Assembly: GCF_009617585.1 (NCBI RefSeq)
Contig: NZ_WIXI01000039.1
Span: forward strand, 62,001-126,000
From: Endobacterium cereale
Lineage (GTDB): Bacteria > Pseudomonadota > Alphaproteobacteria > Rhizobiales > Rhizobiaceae
Direction: 5' to 3'
Length of the DNA stretch: 64,000 nucleotides
Shown here in pieces: positions 17,393-25,441 of the stretch. The notes below the pieces were generated by a model. It saw nothing but the letters and a program-made list of their open reading frames with translations, was not told where the DNA came from and made no database searches. Every line of letters begins with the position of its first letter. Within the stretch, counting starts at the first letter, position 1. The position numbers and the translations under genes are program-made.

Positions 17393-17944
17393 ATGTTCGT
17401 AGGCAAGTACTATATCTCGGATACCCATCTGATGCATGCACGGTTGCTCACCATGCAGCCGCGTGATTTCGCGTCTATCGACGAACATGACGAGCATATC
17501 GTTCGCCGTTGGAACGCTGTCGTGCGTGATATCGACCACGTCTACCATCTTGGTGATTTTGCGTTTTCACTGTCGCGGAATGCGGATCGCGTCCGGGAAA
17601 TTTTCTCTCACCTTAACGGTCGAAAATTCCTGGTCATCGGTAATCACGATACTGACAAACGAGGCGCTTTGCATCCGACACTAGCGGCGCTCGATTGGGC
17701 CGCTAGGCCTGAGCAAGCATTGCGGACAAGGGACGGTGGCCACGAGGTGTACTTGTCACACTACGCCGCCCGAACTTGGCCGGGTCAGCACCACGGATCG
17801 GTACATTTTTACGGGCACTCGCACGGAAAGATGCCATCCTACGGGCGCAGCCGTGATGTCGGGGTTGATCTGCCAGATGTCGATTTTACCCCGCGAACAT
17901 TCGCCGAGCTGACTGCCCATATGGAGCTGCCTGATGTCGGATGA
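17393..17944 (+). CDS. Calcineurin-like metallophosphoesterase (183 aa)
   Basis: Contains the five metal-binding motifs of this superfamily in order: SDTH, GDF, GNHD, a lone H in LSHY, and GHSH. The compact length fits the single-domain phosphoesterases of the YfcE type, which are often seen on phage and plasmids. The start is ATG 17393 after GAGGAGGGT; the long upstream extension of the frame is antisense-like overlap of the protease gene. It lies 16 bases after the protease and overlaps the next gene by 11 bases. Substrate unknown. Confidence 0.85.
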   Translation: MFVGKYYISDTHLMHARLLTMQPRDFASIDEHDEHIVRRWNAVVRDIDHVYHLGDFAFSLSRNADRVREIFSHLNGRKFLVIGNHDTDKRGALHPTLAALDWAARPEQALRTRDGGHEVYLSHYAARTWPGQHHGSVHFYGHSHGKMPSYGRSRDVGVDLPDVDFTPRTFAELTAHMELPDVG

Positions 17945-18164
17945 TGTCATCAAGGCAGCAGCATTCTATGTGAACGTGTGCATCGAGCATCAGCGCCTTT
18001 TCCCGTTGCGTAACATTGTGGTCGTCGCGGACGGATCCCAGAATACCGAGGAAGCGGATCGCTTCATTGCCGACGTTGTGACTGTACTGGACCGGTATCG
18101 CCTTGGTGAGGGCATCGACGGGATGGACAGAACGTTGCGCGCTGATTTTGGAGAGCTCCGGTGA
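17934..18164 (+). CDS. Small hypothetical protein (76 aa)
   Basis: Starts inside the phosphoesterase gene and ends in a TGATG overlap with the next gene, so it is firmly placed in the operon. The protein starts MSDDVIKAAAFYVNV and ends TLRADFGELR; it is helical and acidic. No family recognised. Confidence 0.5.
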   Translation: MSDDVIKAAAFYVNVCIEHQRLFPLRNIVVVADGSQNTEEADRFIADVVTVLDRYRLGEGIDGMDRTLRADFGELR

Positions 18165-18748
18165 TGGACATCGACAAGGATCAGCGAAAGCGCCGAGCCA
18201 CCGAAATCGTGGCGGCTGCTCGGCGATACGTGCGAGATTGCGCTGTCGCCGGCACGATCCTGGATATCGAACAGTGGGGGCTTCGGCGTTGGCAACGTGA
18301 CCGGCTCGAAAAACAAAAGGCGATGATCGGCGCCGTTTCGGACGAGGTCCGCAACGGCACGGCTGTTGTGGATGTTTGGAGGCGGTTCGAGGTGCCAGGC
18401 AAGCTCGCACGGCAGCTCGTTGGAGCCCGGAGTTACGGCGACCTTTACCGACGACTTCTGGATTTCGATATTGAACCGGGATTTCGACCGGCGGAAGTCG
18501 CCCGGTGGGCGGTCGAAGGACTGATCACCCCGGAGAGGCTTGGCGAAATCTTCGGCTTGGCACCCGAAGACATAGATCCGTTTATCCGTTCGTGGATGGC
18601 ATATGACGCAAGAATTCGGCTTGAGCAGGCAACTGTTGATCTCGCATGGGAGGGGCGCTTTGGTGGCCTTGGCGCTATCACTCCCGAAATCGAACTGATG
18701 GAAGAAGCTACGAGATTGGTCAACGACGTCTACAAGGATGACGACTGA
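18164..18748 (+). CDS. Hypothetical protein, last gene of the rep operon (194 aa)
   Basis: ATG at 18164 overlaps the previous stop by one base. The first 60 residues are basic and rich in Arg and Trp, which could contact nucleic acid. The rest is helical and acidic. It converges with the WGR gene, overlapping its tail by about 19 bases. I do not recognise a domain. Confidence 0.5.
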   Translation: MDIDKDQRKRRATEIVAAARRYVRDCAVAGTILDIEQWGLRRWQRDRLEKQKAMIGAVSDEVRNGTAVVDVWRRFEVPGKLARQLVGARSYGDLYRRLLDFDIEPGFRPAEVARWAVEGLITPERLGEIFGLAPEDIDPFIRSWMAYDARIRLEQATVDLAWEGRFGGLGAITPEIELMEEATRLVNDVYKDDD

Positions 18749-18990
18749 ATGATCTGTGGGCCGTAGCCCCGCCGGCGCTTTCGCTTTAGCCAGGCGAGAA
18801 ACTCAATCATCGCATCGCGTTCGGAAGCATAGTGCTGCCGGTGGGCTCGCCCATGCGTACCGATCCTGCCCCACCGGCGCACAAGAACAAAATCACCGAA
18901 GAGCGACGGTTGGATCGCGATGCGGTAAAAACGTGCCATGCGTTGTGCTGAATTGATCCGATAGATGCAGACGTCGAAGCGTGTGTTCAT
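18730..18990 (-). CDS. WGR-domain protein (86 aa)
   Basis: Residues 19-78 match the WGR domain: RFYRIAIQPSLFG, then VLVRRWGRIGTHG, with the diagnostic Trp-Gly-Arg at about 40-42. WGR domains occur in PARP enzymes and as short stand-alone bacterial proteins and are thought to bind nucleic acid. The length is right for the stand-alone form. It is transcribed toward the rep operon. Its biological role in bacteria is not known. Confidence 0.8.
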   Translation of the reverse strand: MNTRFDVCIYRINSAQRMARFYRIAIQPSLFGDFVLVRRWGRIGTHGRAHRQHYASERDAMIEFLAWLKRKRRRGYGPQIIQSSSL

Positions 18991-19247
18991 GCGCCGGATT
19001 GTCGATTGTCCGATTGGCCACGTCCAACGAGAGTTATGAATCAGTCACTGACCATCGATTCATCTCTGTGACGTGTCAGACAATGAAATGCTCCCAATTT
19101 CCTATTGCGGCCGCCTGGCTTACACGCCACACTTTTCATATGCCCAAGTTTTCGGGGATCATCTGAATTCAAAATAGCTGAGTGTTTTTCCGAGCGGGGA
19201 TCCCCTTGAGCGGAGGAACGACCGCGGCCTGAAGGAACCTCGATACA
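18991..19247. other. Gap between divergent WGR and unknown genes
   Basis: About 260 bases without a convincing gene. It should contain promoters for the leftward WGR gene and the rightward gene at 19248. No specific site was identified. Confidence 0.35.
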
Positions 19248-20306
19248 ATGTCTCGTGATCACCTCTACCGCCTTTCCACTTTCCGACAGGTGCTGCCACT
19301 AAAAGGCGCACCCGCAGCGCGGCGCTATAACGGGCAGTTCGTGTTTTCCGGGCCGGACGCTGCAATCGAGGTTGATGGCACAACAATCCGTGGCTTCATT
19401 GAGGGCCAACTATCACATCCCGAAGGTCAATTGGCTGCCATGATCGACAACTACCGGCGATCAATTCTTCGCCGCACCAGAGCACTCAGGCGAGACAAAA
19501 ACGATACCGTGATACTCTCGGGAAAATGGCATCATGTGGATTTTGGCGAAGAGCCTCGGTTTGAAGCTCATCTCGTTCATGTTGTGGGTACGGGCGGCAC
19601 CATCGAGACCCGTCGATATCGCTCGGAAATATTCGACTGGGATAACCCTGGCATCAACGATGGTGGTGGCTTCGGCTTTACGCTTGAAGGAGATCCAGCG
19701 GAAGATCCAGTCGTCCTCCAAAAGCTGGCGCTGCAAAAACTGGCAAAGACAAACCATTATGCGCGGGATGACCTTCCTGCGCTCGATGGCATTTTGTGGT
19801 TCCCTGATCAAAAAATTCCAGTGCCAATTGTTGCATCGGTCTTCAGAAACTTTGAGTACTTGACCGCTTTCCAGGACGAGATCAATGGCGATGCGCTGTG
19901 GGAAAGCCTGTTGTCCAAGGGTGACGGCACAGCGTTATCGGCGCTAAGGATGAGGCAGAATTATCTCCAGAAAACGCTAGGTGAATTCCGGGGCGTGCAG
20001 GTTGACCGCACTCTGCACCGACCGCGAGACATGTCATTGGGCGAAATCCTCTCATCAACAGATGCTGCCGGGTATTGGAGCCAGATATGCACCGGCGACC
20101 CGGAGCCCTATTCCGTATTCAATATCCCCTTCGCTCCGCCTGCGAGAGCTGATCAGGTGCTGAAACACGTCGGCAGCAATCAGCACCCGCATCTTCTCGG
20201 GAATTCCTATGCGAGCGAATGGAGTTTTCTGGGAGACGCGCAAACCACGCGGTTCCGTCTGCTTGCTGTGGGACCTATGCCTGTCATGCCTCAAACTCCA
20301 CTTTGA
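19248..20306 (+). CDS. Hypothetical protein (352 aa)
   Basis: A long single-copy frame with normal codon use; GAAGGAA lies upstream of the ATG. No signal peptide or membrane segment. The protein shows many aromatic residues and the repeated theme of short strands, suggesting a globular domain around 85-250. I recognise no catalytic motif. It stands between the WGR gene and the zeta-type kinase pair. Confidence 0.5.
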   Translation: MSRDHLYRLSTFRQVLPLKGAPAARRYNGQFVFSGPDAAIEVDGTTIRGFIEGQLSHPEGQLAAMIDNYRRSILRRTRALRRDKNDTVILSGKWHHVDFGEEPRFEAHLVHVVGTGGTIETRRYRSEIFDWDNPGINDGGGFGFTLEGDPAEDPVVLQKLALQKLAKTNHYARDDLPALDGILWFPDQKIPVPIVASVFRNFEYLTAFQDEINGDALWESLLSKGDGTALSALRMRQNYLQKTLGEFRGVQVDRTLHRPRDMSLGEILSSTDAAGYWSQICTGDPEPYSVFNIPFAPPARADQVLKHVGSNQHPHLLGNSYASEWSFLGDAQTTRFRLLAVGPMPVMPQTPL

Positions 20307-20450
20307 AATCAGGGGAGGTATTGTTCCGGTCCTGACTGCTTCTGGGAAACCTGTCTCATGCAAGCGCCTCTCGTCCGAAGTCGGCATTCCAATATCCAGA
20401 TTTGCAGTCGGGGCAGGGAGGCGCTATATTGCTGGGATAGGAGATCGACG

Positions 20451-20618
20451 ATGCTTTTGAAAAAGTACGACGAAAACAAGGAAGCGCTTAAGGAAATCGG
20501 CCGGGAAGCGATTTCCCAGAGCCGTCGTCTGGGCTTGCCAATCTCCGTGCGTGACCGGGAAAATGAAGCCAAGGATCGTCTCAGCCGCGATCTGGAAAAG
20601 CGCATCTCGGCCGCATAA
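20451..20618 (+). CDS. Putative antitoxin partner of the zeta-type kinase (55 aa)
   Basis: A short, highly charged helical protein (MLLKKYDENKEALKEIGREA at the start) whose stop lies 12 bases before the kinase gene. GGAG precedes the ATG with good spacing. Small helical proteins upstream of zeta-like kinases act as antitoxins in several alphaproteobacterial pairs, which is the basis of the call. It is much shorter than classical epsilon (about 90 residues) and I see no sequence match to it. Confidence 0.5.
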   Translation: MLLKKYDENKEALKEIGREAISQSRRLGLPISVRDRENEAKDRLSRDLEKRISAA

Positions 20619-20630
20619 GGTACATTTCGA

Positions 20631-21278
20631 TTGTCGCAGCCATCCTGCATTATCCTCGGCGGTCCCAACGGGTCCGGCAAGTCCTCCGCTTATGCCAAGC
20701 TTAAGCTCGAAGGCGTCTGGATCAATGCTGACGAGCTCGCCAAAGAAATAACCGGTACCAACGATGGCCGAGCGGCTGCCATGGCAGCGGGTAGGGCGGC
20801 GCTGACAAAGATCCGGGAAATGATTGAGACCCGGCAATCCTTTGTTTTTGAAACTACCCTGAGCAGCCAGCAATCCATCAATCTGATGCGCGATGCTAAG
20901 GCCGCCGGGTTTTCGATCGGTCTCTATTACACGGCCCTTGATAACGTTGAGTTGAACATCGAACGCGTAAAGCGGCGGGTCGAGAAGGGCGGTCACGATA
21001 TTCCCGAAGCCGACATCCGCAGGCGATACGCCGGATCTTTAAACAAGCTGAGCGATGCCCTCAAGCTGGCCGACGAAGCCTTGCTTATCGACAACAGCGG
21101 CATCGAACCGCGAGAGATTGTCATGGTCAGAGCTGGCGAAGTTCTATCCTGCGATTGCGATGAGCAGAATGGCTTGCATGATTGGCTGATCGAAAGTGTC
21201 TGCAGAGCTTACGAACTTTACCAGTATCGCAGGGGCTCAAAGACCGTCTTCCTCAAAAGGGACGAGACCTTCGGGTGA
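20631..21278 (+). CDS. Zeta-toxin-like P-loop kinase (215 aa)
   Basis: Zeta toxins phosphorylate UDP-N-acetylglucosamine and block cell wall synthesis. This protein has the P-loop GGPNGSGKS (residues 9-17), an INADELAKEI segment holding the conserved catalytic Asp, FETTLSS, and a basic lid with several Arg (ERVKRRVEKGGHDIP, then RRRYAGSL). These are the marks of the bacterial zeta/AAA_33 group. The start codon is TTG at 20631, with a weak GGT-rich leader. Paired with the 55-residue gene upstream it could act as a plasmid addiction module. Confidence 0.75.
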   Translation: MSQPSCIILGGPNGSGKSSAYAKLKLEGVWINADELAKEITGTNDGRAAAMAAGRAALTKIREMIETRQSFVFETTLSSQQSINLMRDAKAAGFSIGLYYTALDNVELNIERVKRRVEKGGHDIPEADIRRRYAGSLNKLSDALKLADEALLIDNSGIEPREIVMVRAGEVLSCDCDEQNGLHDWLIESVCRAYELYQYRRGSKTVFLKRDETFG

Positions 21279-21750
21279 GGAGGCTGCTTCAGGATGATAT
21301 TTTCTCGGAAGCTGCGCCACATTCCAATCTTGATCGCTCAACATCACGGAACGCCTCCAACGCAGAATTTTGCGAGGCTGGTCTAAATCTACCTGCGTGT
21401 AACGGGCATCATCCACACGGTTAGCAACTGTTGTTATCAAACAGAAATATGTGATCCTAATCGATGGTCGCGGTATTTTGATACCGCATTTGATAATACT
21501 ATTTATGGAACAAAACGGATTAACGAGCACCTGCAAGTCCCTTTGAATTGCCACTGAGAAATGACTTATGTTTCAAACTTGATCATCCTGGTGATGGCCA
21601 TTAATTGAAATCAAGCGAACGAATGAACAAGCGCAATCGGTCGCTTCGTCGAGTATCCAGAACACCTGCCGCAATTTTCTTGCGACAGGCCTCATCTTGC
21701 TCTGAGCCCCAAGTTTGGATCGCCGGGAACTGGAGTTTTCCGGCTCTTGC
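21279..21750. other. Gene-free stretch
   Basis: About 470 bases downstream of the zeta-like gene. Short frames exist on both strands but none has a ribosome binding site or a recognisable product. The right end abuts the dehydrogenase remnant. Confidence 0.4.
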
Positions 21751-22034
21751 TTACGGGATAATTCGATCATCCCTCAATCGCTCGAACAGTTGAAAAGTGC
21801 ATCATCCGTAGCCTAGTAGTCGAGGAAGCCAAGCTTACGGCTTTTCGACATATCCGTTACCACTTCGATCGGTCGTCCAAGATCTGCATCCGTATGCCAA
21901 CGAGAAACAAGTTGCGCTAAGTCGATCTCGACAAAATTGTGACGACCTACAATTTTGCGCCATTTCTCGGCATCCGCTGCCATCTGATCTTGCAGCGAGC
22001 AGCTCATGGAAGCCATTAGCGGCGTCAAGAGTGC
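21751..22034 (-). pseudogene. C-terminal remnant of a short-chain dehydrogenase/epimerase
   Basis: On the minus strand the peptide DAEKWRKIVGRHNFVEIDLA, then a LGRPIEVVTDMSKSRKLGF segment, matches my memory of the C-terminus of a rhizobial SDR-type oxidoreductase. A TAG stop follows LGFLDY where the family continues with Gln, consistent with CAG to TAG. After ATDDALFN a one-base shift restores LFERLRDDRIIP and a TAA at 21751-21753, the expected end. So one nonsense change and one frameshift are seen, and the N-terminal two thirds are absent. Confidence 0.55.
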
Positions 22035-22170
22035 CGTTGACGGCACGACGCTTCGCATCGACCGCGTGGTTGAAGTGCAGCCTCGGAGAACCACGCAAGC
22101 AAATTAAAGTATCGGGTAGACAGCGATGTTTATAGCATTATACTTTAGACTTCATGCATATCCAGTCTGT

Positions 22171-22203
22171 GCCCGCCGCCTTGACCAGGTGGCGGGCTTT
22201 TTT
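22171..22203 (+). terminator. Rho-independent terminator
   Basis: GCCCGCC and GGCGGGC pair as a 7-bp GC stem around a 12-14 base loop, followed immediately by six T. It reads on the plus strand. No rightward gene ends just before it, so it may terminate a short RNA from the preceding 100 bases or insulate the small gene downstream. Confidence 0.75.
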
Positions 22204-22240
22204 CGTTTATCGCGTTGGAGGAAATGAGAGTGGAGCGATT

Positions 22241-22444
22241 TTGAGCACCGATGCACCTGCCGAAGACGTAAAGCATCCGCCGAAACGTAAGCCCCCAATC
22301 TGGCATTGGATCGTGGTGTTGATCCTCGTCATCGCCGGAATTGTGATTCATCGCGAACTATCGATGATGTTTGACGACCTTCAGAGAACAGGCCGGGACT
22401 TCATGCAGCTTTTCGAGTGGCTGCTGTCGTTGGTGGATGACTAA
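22241..22444 (+). CDS. Small membrane protein (67 aa)
   Basis: TTG at 22241 follows GTGGAG by six bases. The product has a proline- and lysine-rich N-terminus (KHPPKRKPP), one strong transmembrane helix (WIVVLILVIAGIVI) and an amphipathic C-terminal tail. This topology gives a cytoplasmic N-terminus by the positive-inside rule. No family recognised. Confidence 0.45.
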   Translation: MSTDAPAEDVKHPPKRKPPIWHWIVVLILVIAGIVIHRELSMMFDDLQRTGRDFMQLFEWLLSLVDD

Positions 22445-22637
22445 GCCGAAGCGAAACGGCGCTATTAAGCGCGCCCGGCTTCCAGATTTCGCGAGTAAGC
22501 GGGTGCTGGGTGTGCCAGTGCCTTGCCAATCCGTGGGACACACGTATTACGCGCTTCCCGGAGGGAGAGGCAAGTCTCTCCTGCGCACAGCAACCGATCC
22601 AGACTTAGCTGTGCTTTTCCCGTTAGAATTTGGTTAG
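22437..22637 (+). CDS. Possible small basic protein (66 aa)
   Basis: The ATG lies eight bases inside the end of the small membrane protein gene, which suggests coupling. The product is very basic at its start (MTKPKRNGAIKRARLPDF). Ribosome binding site is weak and composition is borderline, so this is tentative. Confidence 0.3.
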   Translation: MTKPKRNGAIKRARLPDFASKRVLGVPVPCQSVGHTYYALPGGRGKSLLRTATDPDLAVLFPLEFG

Positions 22638-23474
22638 CTATGCAGCTAGGCGTGGCGGCGGTATGGGAACGATGCGCGGGGAAGGAGGTTTCTAGGCCTC
22701 CGAATGTCGCAGTGAAAAAGCTCTCATGTATGATCTTGTTTCCCTGTTTCGCTCGCAGGGTTTTTCTTTCTGGCTGGTGTAACGCTTATGGTCCTCGGAC
22801 TAACGCCTGGGTCCGCTGACGAGCCTACCCGCGTGGTGGACAAGAAGCCCGCCGAAGCGGTCTGAGTTGATGCGGAGGAAACCGCCGAGTTAGTCGCTAA
22901 AGGGGAGTGCGGAGATGGGCGGCTGGACTTAGAGGGGCCGCCATCCAGCGAAAGAAAGGCTCGAACCGAACTTCCCGGCGGCACTGATACTGTCGCCGCG
23001 CCCAGAAACTATCGTAAGGTGATTCGTTTTGCGACTGTAGATCCAGAGCCGATCTGTCCGATTTCGTGCATTCGACAATGATGGTGGGCCTATTCAGATT
23101 CTCTATTTCTCGGTCGATCATCGGAGCGCAGCCAGTCACCAATTTCTTTCATTATGACTCGCCGGCCAGCGGGTGAACGCATTATCTCCATGGATCTGCT
23201 CTCGACTTCAGTTTCATCAGCACGCGGGCGATGAGCCCCTGCTCGGCGAGCTTGTTATCCTAATCGGTCATAGTGTGACGGTGACGGATTCGCTGGCCTG
23301 TTTCTACCTCAACGGGCGACCGCAACTGTTCAGACTTCACGGGCAACCACCGCCGTCCAGTCCTGCGACACCCAGTTTCGCCTTTTCTCGCGCAACCATG
23401 CAGAAACCTCTACCTAAAAGCTGATGGCGAAATTCGCCGGAGAGACACGGATTGGTGAGAGTTGTTTTGAGCAG
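22638..23474. other. Gene-free stretch
   Basis: About 840 bases with only short frames in both directions. I found no motif, repeat or terminator that I can support. It has the scrambled look of decayed coding DNA. Confidence 0.4.
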
Positions 23475-23765
23475 TTAGACTTCTTCATTTTCGCCGCTCG
23501 TCTCGCTGCGGCGGATGTCCTGGCTTGCCGAATCCTCAGTTTGCGCGCTGGCAATTGCTCTTGCCAGTTTCGCCGCGTCGTAGGGTTTGGACACGACGAT
23601 CGCACCCTGCTCTCCACGAACTGCCGAGGGATCACCAGTGGCGTAGACGATCAACGTTGCAGGTCTTAGAGCCCGAGCCTCGGCAGCCAGCTCCGCCCCC
23701 GAAGTACCTGGGAGGTAGTGTGCCTGGCATGACAACGTCCGTGAACAGACCGCTGCAACCGTGGC
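23475..23765 (-). pseudogene. Response-regulator receiver domain remnant
   Basis: In one minus-strand frame the text GLFTDVVMPGTLP contains the typical phospho-acceptor Asp context of a receiver domain. In the next frame it continues LPGTSGAELAAEARALRP, then LIVYATGDPSAV and IVVSKPYDAAKLARAI, giving the later conserved Thr/Ala and Lys strand. The frame changes within about ten bases around the CTACCTCCCAGG sequence. The N-terminal strand with the acidic pair is missing. Confidence 0.6.
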
Positions 23766-24018
23766 AATAAAAGTTGGTGTCATGGCGGCAGCCGCTAGAG
23801 GTTAAGGGGTCAACTGCGACCTCGCATACGTACAACTACGATTTTTTTAAACAAATAATAGGGTGTGTAGTATTGATTTTATTTTTTCAGAAAATGAGAC
23901 TAGGTCTTCAACGTAAATAATCTGCGGCGTGACAATTTATTCGATGGAGGGTTCGCGTGCATATTGTGCAACTATATTCTCCAATCTGACACTATTCGAT
24001 TCAGTTTAAGAAATGGCC

Positions 24019-24048
24019 TTGCAATTACGAAATCGCGCACGACTTATA
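24019..24048 (+). promoter_or_regulatory. Promoter, conserved with the copy at 63807
   Basis: TTGCAA (24019-24024) and CTTATA (24043-24048) are separated by 18 bases. The second copy has TTGTAA and CTTAGA with the same 18-base spacing and shares CACGACTTA between them. Transcription would begin near the first hairpin of the leader. Confidence 0.5.
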
Positions 24049-24054
24049 TACGTA

Positions 24055-24121
24055 GTGACAGCTTGTCTCGAGGGCGCTGTTACCAAGGGTGCAAAACCTT
24101 GCCCCAACAAAGGAGGACGGC
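24055..24121 (+). promoter_or_regulatory. Structured 5' leader of unknown class (copy 1)
   Basis: Hairpin 1 pairs GTGACAGC (24055-24062) with GCTGTTAC (24076-24083). Hairpin 2 pairs CAAGG (24084-24088) with CCTTG (24097-24101). CCTTG can instead pair with CAAAGG (24108-24113), which would cover part of the AAAGGAGG ribosome binding site. The copy at 63842 keeps all eight pairs of hairpin 1 despite changed bases at three pair positions. This looks like a cis-acting RNA switch or thermosensor; no Rfam class comes to mind. Confidence 0.65.
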
Positions 24122-24397
24122 ATGTTTTCCAACCCAGCCACCGCCGCACTTAGCAACGCCAATTTCACCCTTATCAGAGAAGTCTTGAGAGGTGCTGGAC
24201 TTCGGGGCGTCCATTCCCTCGCAAGCTCAGATGTGAAACGCAAGGCGTCGATCTTCCTTACTGCCGAGTTCCACCGCGGCTCCCGGACAAAAAGCGCCCT
24301 CTCCCAAGCTATCTCTCGTCGAGGGGAGCAGGTTTCCATTGTCCGGCCTTCGAAAGAACAAGCGATAGACCGTTGGACTGATGAGGGTGGCCAGTAA
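24122..24397 (+). CDS. Small leader-controlled protein, paralogue of the gene at 63909 (91 aa)
   Basis: ATG 24122 lies five bases after AAAGGAGG. The N-terminus (MFSNPATAALSNANFTLIRE, then VLRGAGLRG) is clearly related to that of the truncated gene at the right edge of the window (MSSNL..., FKLVREVL, SAGLRG). The C-terminus carries RPSKEQAIDRWTDEGGQ. I recall similar small proteins in Rhizobium genomes but no function. Its TAATG overlap with the DUF1488 gene implies coupled translation. Confidence 0.65.
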   Translation: MFSNPATAALSNANFTLIREVLRGAGLRGVHSLASSDVKRKASIFLTAEFHRGSRTKSALSQAISRRGEQVSIVRPSKEQAIDRWTDEGGQ

Positions 24398-24663
24398 TGG
24401 GTATTTCGTTTCCGAATCTAGCCCGCAGCTTTGACGGCAAAAGCCGCTGTGTACGTTTCACCGGCTATGACGGGATGCTCGAAATAAAGTTCTACTTGGC
24501 AACCGAAGTTCTAGCCTCCGAGAAATCTCATCGGAATGCGAGCGAGGGTGAATATCTTACATCTTTTGATGCCCTTCGGCCAAGAATTCTGAAAGCTGCA
24601 ACCTCTGCCTATTCCGTCAATCGAAGCAGCACCATCATGCTGGACCTTACGCATTTTCGTTGA
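24397..24663 (+). CDS. DUF1488 family protein (88 aa)
   Basis: The order of conserved segments fits DUF1488: FPNLARSFDGKSRCVRFTGYDG near the start, a middle strand KFYLATEVL, and a helix FDALRPRILKAATSAY before a last strand. Typical length is 80-95 residues. The family has no known function and is common in proteobacteria. The start overlaps the stop of the preceding small gene. Confidence 0.7.
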   Translation: MGISFPNLARSFDGKSRCVRFTGYDGMLEIKFYLATEVLASEKSHRNASEGEYLTSFDALRPRILKAATSAYSVNRSSTIMLDLTHFR

Positions 24664-24686
24664 TGATACCGTGATCCTGAAAGGAT

Positions 24687-24866
24687 ATGGCCGTGCATCA
24701 CCCACCCAAGTCGGACCCACTGGTCCACTCAAGTCCACCCAAAACAGTACTTGTCAGCGAATTTGCAAAAAGGTTTCGCTTGGATCATGCCGAAGAAAAC
24801 CGGCTGCGCAAGCTTCTGGGTCCGATCGCCAAGGAAATAGACCTTCTCAGAAATGCCGGCAAATAG
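24687..24866 (+). CDS. Small hypothetical protein (59 aa)
   Basis: Frame beginning ATGGCCGTGCAT just after AAAGG; the in-frame GTG at 24693 has better spacing and may be the true start. The C-terminal part (VSEFAKRFRLDHAEENRLRK, then LLGPIAKEIDLL) is a well-formed helical segment that I recall from unnamed rhizobial small proteins. It lies 23 bases after the DUF1488 gene on the same strand. Confidence 0.5.
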   Translation: MAVHHPPKSDPLVHSSPPKTVLVSEFAKRFRLDHAEENRLRKLLGPIAKEIDLLRNAGK

Positions 24867-24904
24867 CTGGCGCAATCACCGGAAATGCTCACCCAAGGAT
24901 TGTC

Positions 24905-25099
24905 ATGACCCTTTGCGATTTCGTCTCGATTATCGTTGCTCCAGATAGATGGAATGTTCGCGTCGTCGAACAGGGTGTCATGATCGAGCGTGAGTTTCTG
25001 ACTGAGTCCCACGCCCTTGCATGGGCGTCCGGTCAGCGCATCAGGTTGAACCTGCCGGATTTAACGATCCCATTTCCGGATCAGATGCCGCAGGTCTAG
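24905..25099 (+). CDS. Small hypothetical protein (64 aa)
   Basis: AAGGA stands six bases before ATG 24905. The product starts MTLCDFVSIIVAPDRWNV and has a compact alternating strand-helix pattern (VVEQGVMIEREFLTESHALA, then WASGQRIRLNLP). Proteins of this type, about 60-80 residues with ESHALAWA-like helices, are frequent in Rhizobium but unnamed. Third or fourth member of the small-gene cassette. Confidence 0.5.
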   Translation: MTLCDFVSIIVAPDRWNVRVVEQGVMIEREFLTESHALAWASGQRIRLNLPDLTIPFPDQMPQV

Positions 25100-25204
25100 C
25101 TGGGCAAAACCTCTGCCACATACCGATTGAGATGCCCAAGGCAACAGCTGCTAACACGTCAGCTATCAACGCGAACGATATTTTTCAAGTACGGAATTTG
25201 CACC

Positions 25205-25441
25205 ATGAAAACGACAGTCAAAAGCATAAACATCAGCGGGCCGTTCCAGCTTCCAGGAATGTCACGACCTCATGCCCCAGGCGTTTTCGAGCTGCAGTTC
25301 GACGAGGAGCCGATCGATGTCACATGGGAAGCCTACCATACGACGATGACCATGTTCCTGTCATCTGATGGGCTAATCGAGGCGTGGCCTATATCCAAAG
25401 AAGAATTTGAGAGAACGTTAGCCCCGCTGATCGTCGCCTGA
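25205..25441 (+). CDS. Small hypothetical protein (78 aa)
   Basis: ATG 25205 gives a product with good composition: MKTTVKSINISGPFQLPGM, then FELQFDEEPIDVTWEAYHTT. It reads as a small beta-rich domain with an acidic C-terminal helix. A GGAA lies eight bases upstream. It ends the cassette of small same-strand genes that starts at 24122. Family not recognised. Confidence 0.5.
   Translation: MKTTVKSINISGPFQLPGMSRPHAPGVFELQFDEEPIDVTWEAYHTTMTMFLSSDGLIEAWPISKEEFERTLAPLIVA

Noticed and set aside
1..21278. repABC replication and partition genes
   Set aside because: No ParA, ParB or RepC-like protein was found; the only initiator-like gene is Rep_3-like.
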